Assembly: GCA_024734555.1 (NCBI GenBank)
Contig: JANPWX010000338.1
Location: 2,753,155-2,817,154 of the forward strand
Reading direction: 5' to 3'
Length of the DNA stretch: 64,000 nt
Source: Trochalopteron elliotii
Lineage: Eukaryota > Chordata > Aves > Passeriformes > Leiothrichidae
Of this stretch, positions 1 to 12,592 are shown in pieces (the stretch's first letter is position 1; every line of letters begins with the position of its first letter). A model generated the notes under the pieces. It was not told where the DNA came from. It saw only the letters and a program-made list of their open reading frames with translations, and searched no databases. The translations under genes and the position numbers were made by a program.

Positions 1-527
1 AGTATGGCAAAGTCTTTAATGATGCTTTTGAATGTTGTGCACTGTGCCTTGAATCCTATGTACTTAAATGCAATGAACAGCTCTTGAAAATACACAAAAA
101 TGTGATAAGCAGAAAAAGTGTATATCTGGGCCAAGGCACAGACAAGATCATCTATCACTAGTACAGTCCTTACAGCTAAGGGACCCCTGTGCTGTCAGAG
201 AACAAAATGCTGATGCCTGTCCTAAAAATCTTACAGTTTCACGTAAGATGAGAAACAACTTAAGGAATAGACACCATAAATATAACAGGCAGGTGTTTAA
301 AGGAGTGGTAACATAAATGTGTTCAAGTGATAAAGGCATCGCAAAAAATGAAAACACTGAGGAATGGATTAGAAGGAAAAGGAAGAGGACTGGGATTTTT
401 TTCAGATACTGAACATGTGTGGGTAACAGCATTGGCAGAGGCATAAGATGTCTTAATTTTTTCTTCACTGAATCATACAAAAATTCTTCTGTGTAAAAAA
501 TTTTAGTTTCATTAGCCCTTTACAATT

Positions 528-610
528 CTTTTTTCTTTTTCTTTTTCTTTTTCTTTTTCTTTTTCTTTTTCTTTTTCTTTTTCTTTTTCTTTTTCTTTTC
601 TTTTTTTTTT
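528..610. repeat. (CTTTTT)n hexanucleotide microsatellite
   Basis: C occurs at a strict six-base spacing from 535 to 595 with only T between, giving about eleven uninterrupted units. The array ends in one short unit and a ten-base T run. The opposite strand is a homopurine GAAAAA array, which explains the Lys/Arg-rich open frame seen there; that frame is not a gene. Confidence 0.97.
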
Positions 611-890
611 GTCTAAGAAGTGGTAGGGTATTTCTGGTCAGCAGATGAAACACACTCCTGAAATAGCAATTTCAGTCCAACTGGGATAATTATGAAATTG
701 AGAGCAGTTGGAGTGGGAGAGAACAGCCTTTCAGGCAAGGTCTTGGACATAAAAGTGAAGGCAGGGGGGAGAAAGCAATCAGAAACGATGTGGTAATTCC
801 TGGTAAACTTTGCAGGAGGAGGAAAGATAGATGGCATGAAATGGAAAGGTTTAGAAAGATATTTAGGGTTTGGCAGCTAAAATACCAGAG

Positions 891-1540
891 GATCACAGAA
901 TTTTTGAGGTTCTGTGAAGGGATGTCATTGTGGATGTCTGAAGATTGACAAGGCCACCCCTACAGGTCAGAGCAGCGTTAGCCTGAGCAGGATGCTGAGT
1001 ATCTTTTTCAGTTGAGTTTTGTGTACCTGCACAACCTTTTGCTGGGCAATCACCCCATGGTTTGACTATTCTTAAAGAAGAGCAAAGAAGTTTTTCTTGT
1101 GTTTCAGTCCAATGTCCTGTATTTCAGTTTCTAGCTTTTGTGCCTTTTCCAGTCACTGGGCATTAATTAAAAGAGTCTCTGTATTTTATATTCCCTGACC
1201 TCATCAGGTATTTATTTATATACTGCTGGTTTATTTTTCAAGTGGTGCCCTGCAGGGTTCCAAGTCCTTCACAAAGCTGTTTTCCAGATGCTCAGCCTGC
1301 AGCCCAGACTGATGTGTAGGGTTATGGCTTCCCACCTGTGGGACTTTGGTGCTTTCCTTCACTGTACTTCAAGGAATTTCTGTTGTGCCATTTCTCCAGT
1401 CAGTCCAGGTCCCTGTGAATGGCAACCCATCCATCTGGTGTGTCAGGCCCTCTTCCAAGTTTTTAATCATCAGCAAACTTGCTGAAGGTGCGCTCTGCCC
1501 CATTGTCTGGGTCATGAATTAAGACTTTAAAAAATATTGG
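891..1540 (-). mobile_element. CR1 LINE copy 1, 3' region with internal deletion
   Basis: Read on the minus strand, this is a CR1 3' UTR plus the end of the reverse-transcriptase ORF. The CR1 3' end lies near 891, where ATCACAGAATTTTTGAGG resembles the reverse complement of the CR1 terminus. The 3' UTR continues to about 1240, and an RT-C-terminal segment follows at about 1255-1540 (for example ATCAGCAAACTTGCTGAAGG near 1467 and CTCTGCCCCATTGTCTGG near 1493). The part of CR1 normally between these two segments is missing, so an internal deletion is likely. Identification is from memory of the CR1 consensus. The copy is clearly degenerate. Confidence 0.8.
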
Positions 1541-3010
1541 GCAATAATGGTCACCTGCACAGTAAAAAAGTTCTTTCTCACATGGAATTTCCTGTGCATC
1601 ATGTTCTGTCCATTTCTTCTTTTCCTACTGCTTGGCATCACCAAGAAGAGCCTGGCTCCATCCTCTTGGCACCCTCCCTTCAGATACACACAGGCATTGA
1701 TGAGATCTCCTCTCAGTCATCTCTTCTCGAGGCTGAACATGGCCAACTCTCTCAGCTGTTCCTCATATGGGAGATGCTCCAGTCCCTTAAATAATCTTTG
1801 CTGCCCTCCTCTGGACCCTCTCCAGGAACTCCCTCTCTCTTTTGCTGGGGAGCCCAGAACTGAACACATCACTTCATATGTGGCTTCACCAGGGCTGAGC
1901 AGACGGGCAGAATCACCTCCCTTGCTCTGCTGGCAACACTCTTGGTAATGTGCCCCAGGAGACCATTGGCCTCCTTGGCCCCCAGGACACACTGTTGGCT
2001 CATGGACAGCTTTTTGTACACCAGGAGCCCCACGTCCATCTTTGCAGAGCTGCTTTTCAGCCTGTGCTGGTACATGGGGTTGTTCCCCAGATGCATTTGC
2101 CTTTGTTGAATTTCACAATGTTCTTTGCCCATCTCTCTCACCTGTTGAAGTCCTTCTGAAGGGCTGCACAGTTCTCTGGGGTATCAGCCACTTCTCCCAT
2201 CTTTGTGTCATCAGAGATCTTGCTGGGGATGTATCTGCCCCTTCATCCAAGTCACTGATGAGCCACTTAAACAATATTGGGTCCAGTGTTGATCCTTGGG
2301 GAACACCAGTAGTGACAGACCTCCAATCAGACCCTGTCCCACTGAATATGACCCTCTGGTTCAGCCAGTTCTCAATCTATCCCACTCTTGACTCATCCAG
2401 TCCACACTTCCTGAGTTTGTCTATGAGAATGTTGTAGCAACAAGTGTTGGAAGCCTTGTTAAAGTCAAGGTAAACAAAACTTGCTGCTCTCCCCTCATCC
2501 ACTCAGGTAGCTGTTTCACGATAGAAGGCAGTCAGCTTGGTAAAATATGATTTACCTTCAGTGAAGGTATTTATCATATTTACCACATTTACCATACTGA
2601 CTACTCCTGGTCAGCTTCTTATCATCCATGTGGATAGAGATGGCCTCCAGAATGAGGCACTCCATCACTTTTCCAGGGATTGATGTGAGGCTGAGTGGCT
2701 GTTAGTTCCCTGGGTCCCTCTCCTTGCCCTTTTTGAAGACCAGGGTGACATTTGCTTTCTTCCAGCCCTCAGGCATCTCTCCTTTTCTCCATGACCTTTG
2801 AAAAATTATGAGTAGCAGCCTAGCTGTGGTGTCCATCAGCTCTCTCAAGACTCACAGATGCATCCTGCCAGGGCCCATGGGCTTGTGGATGTCAAGTTTC
2901 TTTAGGTGTTCTCTGACCCAAGCCTCCTTTAACCAAGGAAAAGTCCTCCTTCCTTTATCCTGGTCTCTTAGGTCAGAGATTCCTGATTTTGGTTTGTTTG
3001 TTTGTAACGT
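1541..3010 (-). mobile_element. CR1 LINE copy 2, 3' UTR and reverse-transcriptase remnant
   Basis: This is a longer CR1 fragment in the same minus orientation. Characteristic CR1 blocks in + strand order include TGATGAGATCTCCTCTCAGTC (3' UTR, about 1698), TCCAGGAACTCCCTCTCTCT (about 1823), a GGGGAGCCCAGAACTGAACAC-like block (about 1850), GGCTTCACCAGGGCTGAGC (about 1883), GATCCTTGGGGAACACCAG (about 2291), and GGCCCATGGGCTTGTGGATG near 2873. The order matches the reverse complement of CR1 ORF2 running toward its 5' side at higher coordinates. No long frame survives, so it is dead. It repeats the RT-end region also present in copy 1, so it is a separate copy. The 5' limit is uncertain by about 50 bases. 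Confidence 0.92.
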
Positions 3011-6000
3011 GAGTGAGCATATCCTTATTAGACCATTGGACCTTTTTCAGGTCTCTAGTTAGGAGTCAAGGAGCTCTTTGTTGTTAGTAGGTCCTGCTTT
3101 GTTTAAGATTCAGAATTTCTGTTCTAAATTGTAGGGGAAAATTTTCAAACACAATGCTCAAATGAAAACTTGCTTGTGTGAATATTTATAGATGGACAAC
3201 TTATAATTGACTAGTACTACTATTTATATTATTATGTTTCTGCATGTTTGATTACAATATTTGCCCTTTTCTGACCAGTAGTTACTTGTTGTTTGCTCCA
3301 GTACCATACATTAGCATACCTTGCCTGTTTTCTTTTATCTTTTAATGTGTTACATTAGTTCTGTACACAGATGCATCTGTGCAGTTCCCGGTTCAGCTCC
3401 AGGACCTGTAATAGAAAGGAAGTCCCATTTAAAAATGAGAATAATTTTCCTCATATCTCTCTTTTCCTTTTATTTTCAATTTAATTTTATCTCCCTTACA
3501 TTCAGCTGTTTATAATAAATATACATTTTGGAAATGCCTAGGGTTTCATGTTTATGGTGGTTTCCATCTATTAAGAATTACTGGATTATTTCTGGTATTG
3601 CTTGGTGTACCTGCCCTATTTTATTTTTTTTGCTCTTCAGGTTACTTCTTTAATCCTTTGTTCCTAATGCCAAATTACCCTAACTTTTTCTTTCTTAATT
3701 AAAGCTTAAGAAGATATACTGCTGTATCAATAATATTAACATTGCCTATTTATTAGCATTTTTATAGGCAGTAGATTTGCTTGTAATCTTTTCTAGCTAA
3801 AAGAAATTCTATTTCTAACAATAATACTTATGTCAACTGTACTTAAAATTCAAAATAGTATTTAATACTGTTCCAAATCTTCTGGTGTATGCAGAAACTA
3901 TTTACTGTATGATCCCAGTGTGCAATTTGTTTTTACAGCTTAGGATGTGGGTTCCCTTGTATATGTGATTATTATATTAAAAATGTTTAATCTGAGAATA
4001 CAATTCAGTGCAGTCTGTTTGTTTAACTTAGCTGTTTTGTTTCTATATGCTTTATTTTATCATAAAGCGTGCTTTTGTTGTGGCAAGTGATTTCCTCAGA
4101 TCATTTCTGCATTGTGTAGGGCACAGCAAAATTAACAGGCTAACTCTGGGTTCAGGCTTGTGAGATACAGGATGTAAATTGCTTTTCTTTGCAAGTCAAT
4201 GTTTTAGTACACATTAAAATAGAACAATGACCTTGAAGTTTGAATTTATAAGAGTTTTTACTTATCATATTTACTTGTTTATGATATTTTGCACGAAACA
4301 TTCAAAAGTTGCAAATGTGAAATAATAAAGGAGAAGCCATTGTTTGGTGATTAGCAGAACACAGATGAATTTCAAAGCAAGCTAGAGATCTTCATGGATC
4401 ACTTCCCAGTCACCCAATTCCTAAAGTTGAACAGTTTCTTTTTTTAATTTTATTTGAATGAAAAATCTTTAAAAGAAGCTGTAGTCTGGAAGAGATGTTC
4501 CTATTTTTTAATTCTCTTGTCATTTACTTGGAAATTAGAAATATTATTTCACAACTATAGATTGTCTTTATCGCATGCCTGGGAAATTCAACCCAAACCA
4601 GTAAAATTTAACTGTGCAATGCCATCTTTCACTTTAAATCATCTATGCTTTGACTTTTTCATACTTCAGACAATCTGTAGCTAACTGCAGCACTAAATGT
4701 TATCAGCATTCCACAGACTGTTGTACCAATTTTGTATTAGAGCTTGATGGCAATTTGGAAGACAATAGCTTCTCTTTTGATGTCTGTGTAGAACTAGAGT
4801 TTTTTCTTTCTTTCAGAGTGTAGCTAAATAACGATATAAAAATCACAGTAATTTATGTGTGCCTCAATTGATCATGAATGTGAAATAAAATCCTTCTTTG
4901 CTTGCATCTACGTATGCTGAGAGCTTCATCATATGAGCACCATGTGTTTTCTGTGGACCCAGCTGCTTTTGATTGTGATTGCCTTCACAGCAATTTTATG
5001 CTTGAATAATCCTGCAGTTGGAAACTGCTGTCAGTCACAACATCTGTATCAGCCTATTGAGTCCATATCAAAGTCCAATACTGACAATGGTATTGTTCAG
5101 AGGTCTGAAAAACCTTTACTATTGAAATATTAAGTAGAGTCTTTCATTCTATATCTGAGAGAAAAGTCAGCTTGACTGCTGCATGCCCGAAATAGCAACA
5201 ACTGGAAATCTTGGGAGTAATCTTCTGTTTGTTAGGTGTCCGTTTATAAGTTATTCATCAGTACTGCTGCAAATCAAGCACCATAGCACATATCTTCTGG
5301 ATGACACATTCTGCATGGTGTGTTTTGTTGTTATGTTGGGAAGGGCATTGACACTATCGAGGATGGGTCTGAAGACACCTCAGTTCTAGCCATCAGGATT
5401 TCAAAAAATTCATTGCAGTCCTAGATTTCCTTTCAAGTTTTTATTGCAAAACATCAGTTTCAGATGCCTGTTACTACTGAGTATTTGTTTATGGACTAAT
5501 TTGAAATGGAGTAGAAACTTCTTGATCCAATGCTCTCAGATAGGTGGTGAGTTTTTGCAAGTATGGAATTTTTCAGATGAGAAGGGTCTGTTTTGAGGGC
5601 AACAAAAGGTAGGTCTTCATTCAAGTGATCCATCTTGTTTCAAGCTGACATCATACTGGCTGGACACAGCAAAATTAAGGGGTAGTCAGTTATCTGTTGA
5701 GGACTGGATTTGTTTGGGGGGGGGATGTTTTTAAGGCAAGAACAACCAAATCTCCAAAGATGCTTTAGAGCTTGCTTAGATTATTTTCCTTTGTGGTTCA
5801 TGTCGTGTTCTTGCCATGCTTAAATCAAAAAAGCTGGAGAGTTAAGGATTTGAGTAAATGTACTGTGCTAAATGTTGGAGCCATTGCTATGTGATCCCCT
5901 CATAACATCATTCAGAGGGATCTAAAGACAGCCATAGCTGCAAGAGTTCTGTTAATAAATGTTGGGTAGTCTGCTTTACCCAGTCTTTGGCATTTCATTT

Positions 6001-7324
6001 GACATTCATGTGACAAGAACTCAGCGCAGCAAAAATCATTATTTCTAGAAACAGATTATTCTATGTACATACAGTAAGTGTTTTCAGAAAAAGGTCAAAA
6101 GTGAGTTGTATTAAAATCTATTGTAAGAACGGAAAGAGCAATTTAATTGTGCAACAATTCTATATATTCTGTCTTCCATTTGGTATTGGACAACTTTCAA
6201 TAATGTGTTTAAAGTCTGTGCAGATCAGTGATTTCTTTCCTCAGCTAGGGAACTCTTATAGGTGAAATTCCTCTCTACTGTGTCATTCTTTTGCTAAAAT
6301 ATACCTTCCACTCTGCTGTATTAATGGAGTTAGACATCATAAATATTCATTTTATGTTTGGTACCAGTCAAACAAAGTAAATATCTGACAGGACCAAAGA
6401 CTTTCTGTCTTTCTGCCATTTTCCCCCTTATCCTTGAAGAAAAAAAATTATTGTGTTTTGAATTAGTGAATATATGGCAAAATAAAAAATTCTCCTAACT
6501 TCTAGTTCAAAGGTTTGCTACTACTGCATTTGTCTCTCATCTAAATAAGCCGAAAATTAGGCTAAACTTTAGTAAGATGTCTTCAGCACCAGCAAATACC
6601 AAGTTATCTTGAGACAAAGCATAGCTGTGACTGTAATACCTGTTTGAGGAGGAAAGTAAACATGCAGTTTGTCTTCGTGCACCTGAACTCTCTGCTTCTT
6701 AGACTTAACGTAGTTTTCCATACATTAAGTGGTTTGCTTATAGGTTAAATTTTGGGCAGGCCACACCTATAACTTCAGAATAGGTGTGGTCAGAGTCTCT
6801 TATTCTCAAGATTTGTATAGGGTTTCAAATATTTTGAAGAATTATTCGGCATTTCTGATTTCCTCTTTGTGCATTCTGTACTCCACTGTGGTATATCTAA
6901 TAACAGTCTCAGTACAAAAGCTCTTGTTTTATGGCATGTCCATATTAGAATTAGAATTAAAGGTGCTAGAAAAATTTATGTAAATTGAAATTAGGAGCTA
7001 CAAAATAGTATTATAGAAAAAAATTAATACAAAAGTAAATATAGATTCATCAAAGGAAACAAAAAGGCACTTTTAAGAGTAAAAGCACCAAGGGACTGTG
7101 TCTTAGATTTAATTTGAGAGGGGACAAAACCAGTGTATTCATGTAAACTTTATGGTGATATTGATGTTTAAATTCTTTCCATACTAATGGTTAAATTTAG
7201 TATATTTAACCAGAAGTACTAAATTAGACGACAGTTCAGGAAACTTGCATATGGTTTTAAAAGGAGCAGATAAAGAGCATTCTGGATAAGCTGTTATGTT
7301 TTTCTGTTTGTTGTACACTCTGTA

Positions 7325-7990
7325 GAAAATCCAGAGGACTAGGAGAAAGCTAATGTGTCAATATTCACAAAAGGCAAGCAGGGTGAATCAAATACTTATA
7401 GGTCTATCAGCCTAATCTCATGAAAAATAAAGCAGCAGCTGGCAGGGAACTAGAGTACTGAAGTAAATGAGATCAATTATATAATGACAATGAATATGAA
7501 TTAAGAGAAAGTTATACTTTCCTACCTAAAATTGTTTTTATGAGGTTACATATTTGATTAATAAAAGGTAAGGGGTTCTTTGTGTTTGCATGGCTCTAGA
7601 AAGTGAAGAAGTTAAAAATTTTCCAAGATGCTGGAATGCTGCAGAAAGAATATGGAACATATTAAGTAGATTCAAGCCTGCTAATTATAGGCCTTGGAAT
7701 GCAATTTTCAGATACAAATTGGTGTAGAAATATTCCAGTGAAATCCTTTTGGAATAAAATCTTAACTGTAATATAATCTTACATCATCTGTTACCTGCAA
7801 GCAAGTATAAAGTCTCCACAAATGGCACAAAACCTAGAATTTTGGGTAAGTAATAAAGATGAGCTGTAGATTCATTGCATCAAATACTTTTAATACAGTA
7901 AAGAACCATATGGAATTTATTGAAAAGCCGAGAGGACTGAATGTAAAGATGAAATTGACTTGGGAGTACATGGCTAAATATCTGCTACAC
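7325..7990 (+). mobile_element. Ancient CR1/L3-like LINE ORF2 remnant
   Basis: Plus-strand sequence resembles the reverse-transcriptase core of old CR1/L3 LINEs. The clearest parts are CAGAGGACTAGGAGAAAGC with the following AATATTCACAAAAGGCAAG block (about 7332-7380), ATAGGTCTATCAGCCTAATC (about 7399), and TTTTTATGAGGTTACATATT (about 7535). A later block, CACAAATGGCACAAAACC (about 7817), resembles the motif usually encoding the FADD-type RT box. Similarity is heavily eroded and the segment boundaries are approximate. It is recognised from memory of family consensus sequences, without alignment. Confidence 0.5.
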
Positions 7991-10171
7991 GAGAACCATT
8001 GGTGCACCGATGTTTCCAGACAGCCTTGTGGAATAAATACTTTTTTTTGAACATGATGGAGGGATGTAGAGATTTTGGGGTTTTTTATCACTGTAAACAA
8101 TATGTATATTTTTTTTCCCAAAGAATGGCATCAAAAAGAATGGAAACTTGAGGAAGATCTAATACAATTACTTAAGAATGGTTTAATAGTGAAAAACCTA
8201 ATTAGATAGATGCATTCAACATGAGTATTTATCAAAGGGAATTTAAGAAATATTTTGATTACAGTCAGTAAAAAATAGATTGAAGAAACCAATCTTATAA
8301 TAGAAAAGCCCCTATTATTTGGGAGATGTGACAGTGTCCAGAGATTGCTAGTGGGGAATATTTCCTTTATTCCACAATCAAGATAAAAGTTCTATAATCC
8401 TCAAAAGGATTCTAAGATATGCAAAATTTCATGTGGAATTCTGGTATTCATTTGAATGAAGCTACTAGGTTTAACCTAGCAATCAATAAGGAAAGTCCTC
8501 TGGAAAATGTCCTAGTTTATATCACAGTGAACTGTGGACATAAGTATCTCAGGCTTCAAATTAATTTTTTTATTCTCCTTATTACACCCAGAAAAAAAGG
8601 TTTTGCTGCTTAAAGGCTGCAGATCATGTGTATTACACATTTGAGACCTTCTGTAATGAACTCCTCCAAGTGGCAAATATTATAGTACTTAAATTGAAAT
8701 ATGAGACCAATTTATTTAACTTTAGTCAAACAACATACATTTTCAAAGCTCAAGAACTGATTCTTGAAGTAAGTCCTGCTAAGGTCAAATTATTTCATCT
8801 TTCTGTGTTTTGTACAGGACTGGACAAATGGATAGTGCTTGAGTAAACAAAACCAGAGAAAATCATAGATGCTGTTGTAGTTTTGTTTGAAAAAATAAAG
8901 GCTTTACAGAGCAAAGCTGATTATATCCTGTCTCAGTGTCCTTAATTATGTCGTGAAATTGACTCCCGATAATTGAAGATGTTTTATTTCTCTGGAAAAC
9001 TTAATTTCTATCTATTAGTACACCTACTTTAGTATTTTATTTTTCTGTCATTACTAGATTTTTTATTGAGAATGAAAATCTGTGTTTTAATTCCCAAGTT
9101 GGATACTTTCAGGCATTCTTACTACTTCTTTCAATCAGAACTTAGTACTGCTTCCACTTCCTTGTTCTACACCCTTGTTCCACCTCTGATTAGTTTTAAG
9201 ACCTCTAATAAGCATTTTAGAAGATTCAGAAGGATTTACTTATTTAATCCAGTAGATCTGCACTGATCAAAGCATAGGCAGTTACATTACTTTGAGTAAC
9301 CCATGTTTCCAGCTAAGTATTAGAGAGAAAACAAATTTAAGAAATCAGGTTTCTTTTAATCATACTTTTCAAATTATCTCATTTCTGCTTGCAAATAACC
9401 ATTTTCTTAAATTACAGCACTCAAAAGAACTCTTTAGTTCATTCACCTTATCAGAGGATTCCTGAGACTGCTGCCATGCAGTTTTAATCCCTTCCTTTGC
9501 TATACTTTACTTTTTGCTATTTCTGGTTCATTTTCTGCTCTACTGATTTAATAGCTGCAAGTTTTTAGCATTGTCTTAGCAGATCCTGCTGAAAGTTGCA
9601 TCAACATATTACCCACAGTTATCCGGCTGAATTTGCTTGAAGTAGTTGCCCATAGTAAAACCAGTATTTCCCAACAGGGGGAAGGATGCCTCACTTTTTC
9701 CTGCTTTCACTTATCAGAAAATATCAGCAGCTATTGATGACAGTACATAGAGAGCTTGAAATATGTGACAGATCTTGCAGAACCCCTTGTTACGCTTTTC
9801 CCGCACATATTTTGTGGCTGCTATTTCTTATTATAACACCAGACACAGAGCAAAGGCAGTGGCTTGGAGAAAGCTTAGTTTGTTACCTCCCTCACAGGGT
9901 ATGGCTGGTGTGAGTGAACTTCAGCAGCACAATTTAATAGATTGGTTGTGGGGACACTTCTGGTGTGTGTGTGCAATGCTCACAGTCTGAGAAGCATGCT
10001 GCCTGGGCAAAGCTTCTGTGCAAATCAATAGCATGGCTGGCAGGATTTCATAATGTCAGTCAGCTCTTTTACTTCAAACCACTAAGCTTTGTGAACTTTT
10101 AACAATAACAATCGGGTTTGTTACTGCAAGCTTATGACTGACACTTCCCTTATGAAAATTCATACACACTA

Positions 10172-10200
10172 ATCTACAAGATCCATCTACAAGATGGATC
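10172..10200. repeat. 13-bp tandem repeat with short hairpin
   Basis: ATCTACAAGATCC at 10172 is followed directly by ATCTACAAGATGG at 10185. GATCCATCT (10180-10188) and AGATGGATC (10192-10200) are exact inverted arms around a 3-base loop. Confidence 0.9.
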
Positions 10201-12533
10201 CATCACAAGTCAGGTAGATGTTTTTGTTTAAGTGTAGATAAATTCCGGCATGATACCTGGGTGGTCAGATACTTATTTATGAAGAGGGGAAATCAAAGGG
10301 CTTTCATTCCTGCTGCTTTTTGCTCAGCGTAGTTTGCCTGCCTTATGTGTGTGATGTGTACTGGGTCCTGCAGCTCCTGCTTCAAGTATCACCAGTGAGA
10401 GTGGTAACCACATACTGCATGCAAAATGTGAATTATACCCATGATGAACAGAACAACAGTATGGAAACTAATGAAGTAGAAGTAAAGTTCATGCTGACAA
10501 AATTGCTACCAGATTTGGGGATCCATCCTGTATTTGCACAAGGGCTCCATCGATTTTTCCAGTTTGTTGCAGATATCTGAAAGCCTTCTTGATTCAAAGT
10601 CAGGAGACCTATTTAAGGCTATGTGAGGTGCTTAAAAGGCAAATAGCCATCTAGCTGAATATTCACACTACATAATTAGTTGTATGTAGTTACTTAACTA
10701 GTGTGTTTGGGTAAACTTAAAGGAAGCTTACCCATCCCGCTACTGCAAATTTAAACCTTTAGTCATCAATCTTTTGTTGCTAACAATTTTTCAGTTTTAA
10801 CATTTGTTTCACTGCACAAAATTTGAGATTTTAATCCTGTTTTTTCTGTGCCAGGGGGATTCTTCAAGCTGTCCACTGTGACGGCTGTTCACAAATGCCA
10901 AGTTGTTACTGTATTGCCTTTTAATTATCCAATTTTTTGTCTACCTCCAAAGCAAGGTCCCTGGCTGTCTTCTTTCACAAATGTGAGGCTTGCTTCATGA
11001 CTGTCATCCACTGTCATTTTGGTTTAAGCGTTTCACAATTCCTAGCTCACTTTAAACAAAGGAACAAAATTAATGGAATTTTGAATTAGCCCACTCCTAC
11101 TAATTGGCACTAGCAGCGTGTTGTCAACTGCTACATTTTTGTTGATCAGTCGTAGTCTTGAAGAACCATCTGTAACTGGAAATCTGTCTCATTGTTTCCT
11201 TCAGGTAACAGTCTTTATAGTACTTTAAAGAGATTTTTAAAAATGCAAAACTTCACTTTCCAGGAGACTTCAAAGTAAACCTTTGAAATGAGAATACTCA
11301 GGGGAAAAAAAAATCCAAGTCTTGTGGATACTAGTCTGGTTCATGCAGAGCAGGTCATTATATTTTGCATTATCTTAAGCTTTTGCCCTTATTACTTTGA
11401 GTTTGTTACTGACTGCTGTTTTTAAGAGGGGGGAAAAAAAAGGCAACCAACCAAGCAACTGCTAATCTCAACAAACAAATTCAAACAAGCCCAACAGCCA
11501 AACCAGAAAGTTGGAAAGAAGTTTCTCTTTTCCTGCACTTACATGCAGCCGTGCTAATTAGAACTTAGTGTTTTTCTCTTCCTCGTATGCTGTGGACAGG
11601 ACACTGAACCAGTCAAGATACTTGTCATTATGAAACTCATGAGATATACTGCTGGCATTTCTAGCCTTACATATTTGGGAGTTCATTTATCTTCCTTCAG
11701 CAGTGTGTCACCATGCTCTGAGCTGCAGCTATTGTGTGCATATGTGTTTTGTGGTTGGCAGGGAGTGCTCTCCGGTACCTGAGCCACCTTTTGCCTACCC
11801 AGTCCTTCAGTACAACTTTCAAGAACATGCTTAACATTCTCAAGGTTATTACTATATACTTAGGCAGCATCTGAATCAAGAGACAAGATTTGATATCTTA
11901 CCAGAGGAAGGAAGTTTTGTGGTACATATGTTGTGGGTGGTTTTTTTGTTTTTTTTTTTTTTTGTTTTTAATTCTTGCTTAGGTTTCGTTTTTAAATATA
12001 TCTCTGATTATGTGAACTGAACCAAGACATTTACTTTTAGTATTCCTAGTTAACCTAATATATTACTAACTGCTTCATCTTCTTGTCTGAAGAATTCATT
12101 ATTATTTCTTTTATTTTAATGGGGTTTTTTGGGGCATCTCACCTGAATATCTGAAGTATTTAAATGTAGTATTTGAAGTATTGGCAATAAAGCTGACCAA
12201 AGGAAGTGTTAGAAGATTAAGTATTTATTTCATGGACAGCTTAAGAATTTCCTTACTTTAATTTAACTTCGGTGTGATCATTGTCCAAGAGGCTTCCAGA
12301 AGTTGAATTTGGTTTGAAGTTGTACAGTGTGGACAGGGAAAGAAGGTGCATGTCTGTGGTACTGAGTGGTTGACTGGTGTCAGAACAATGAAACTGATAC
12401 CTCAAATTCTTCTTTCAGATATGAGCAATTGTACTTTTGTAAAAGAGCTGTTATTTGCCAACCTATTGGAAGTTTTTGGTGTTTTTTTTTACTTAGAAAA
12501 AAATTTTCATATGAGAAATAATAACCCATGGTA

Positions 12534-12592
12534 GTGTGGTTGGAACTAGAGGATCTTTAAGGTCCTTTCCAGCCCACCCATTCTATGATTCT
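12534..12592 (+). mobile_element. CR1 3' terminal fragment (5'-truncated)
   Basis: This short piece matches the CR1 3' end: TTGGAACTAGAGGATCTTTA, AGGTCCTTTCCAGCCCACCC, then ATTCTATGATTCT, the last containing the octamer-type tail typical of CR1. Only about 60 bases remain, consistent with the extreme 5' truncation usual for target-primed reverse transcription. Orientation is the same as that of ZNF385D. Confidence 0.9.

Noticed and set aside
465..653. 62-residue Lys/Arg-rich open frame on the minus strand
   Set aside because: It is the translation of the (CTTTTT)n microsatellite.
1288..3062. Several open frames of 60-130 residues on both strands
   Set aside because: All fall in degenerate CR1 copies, several antisense to the CR1 reading direction.
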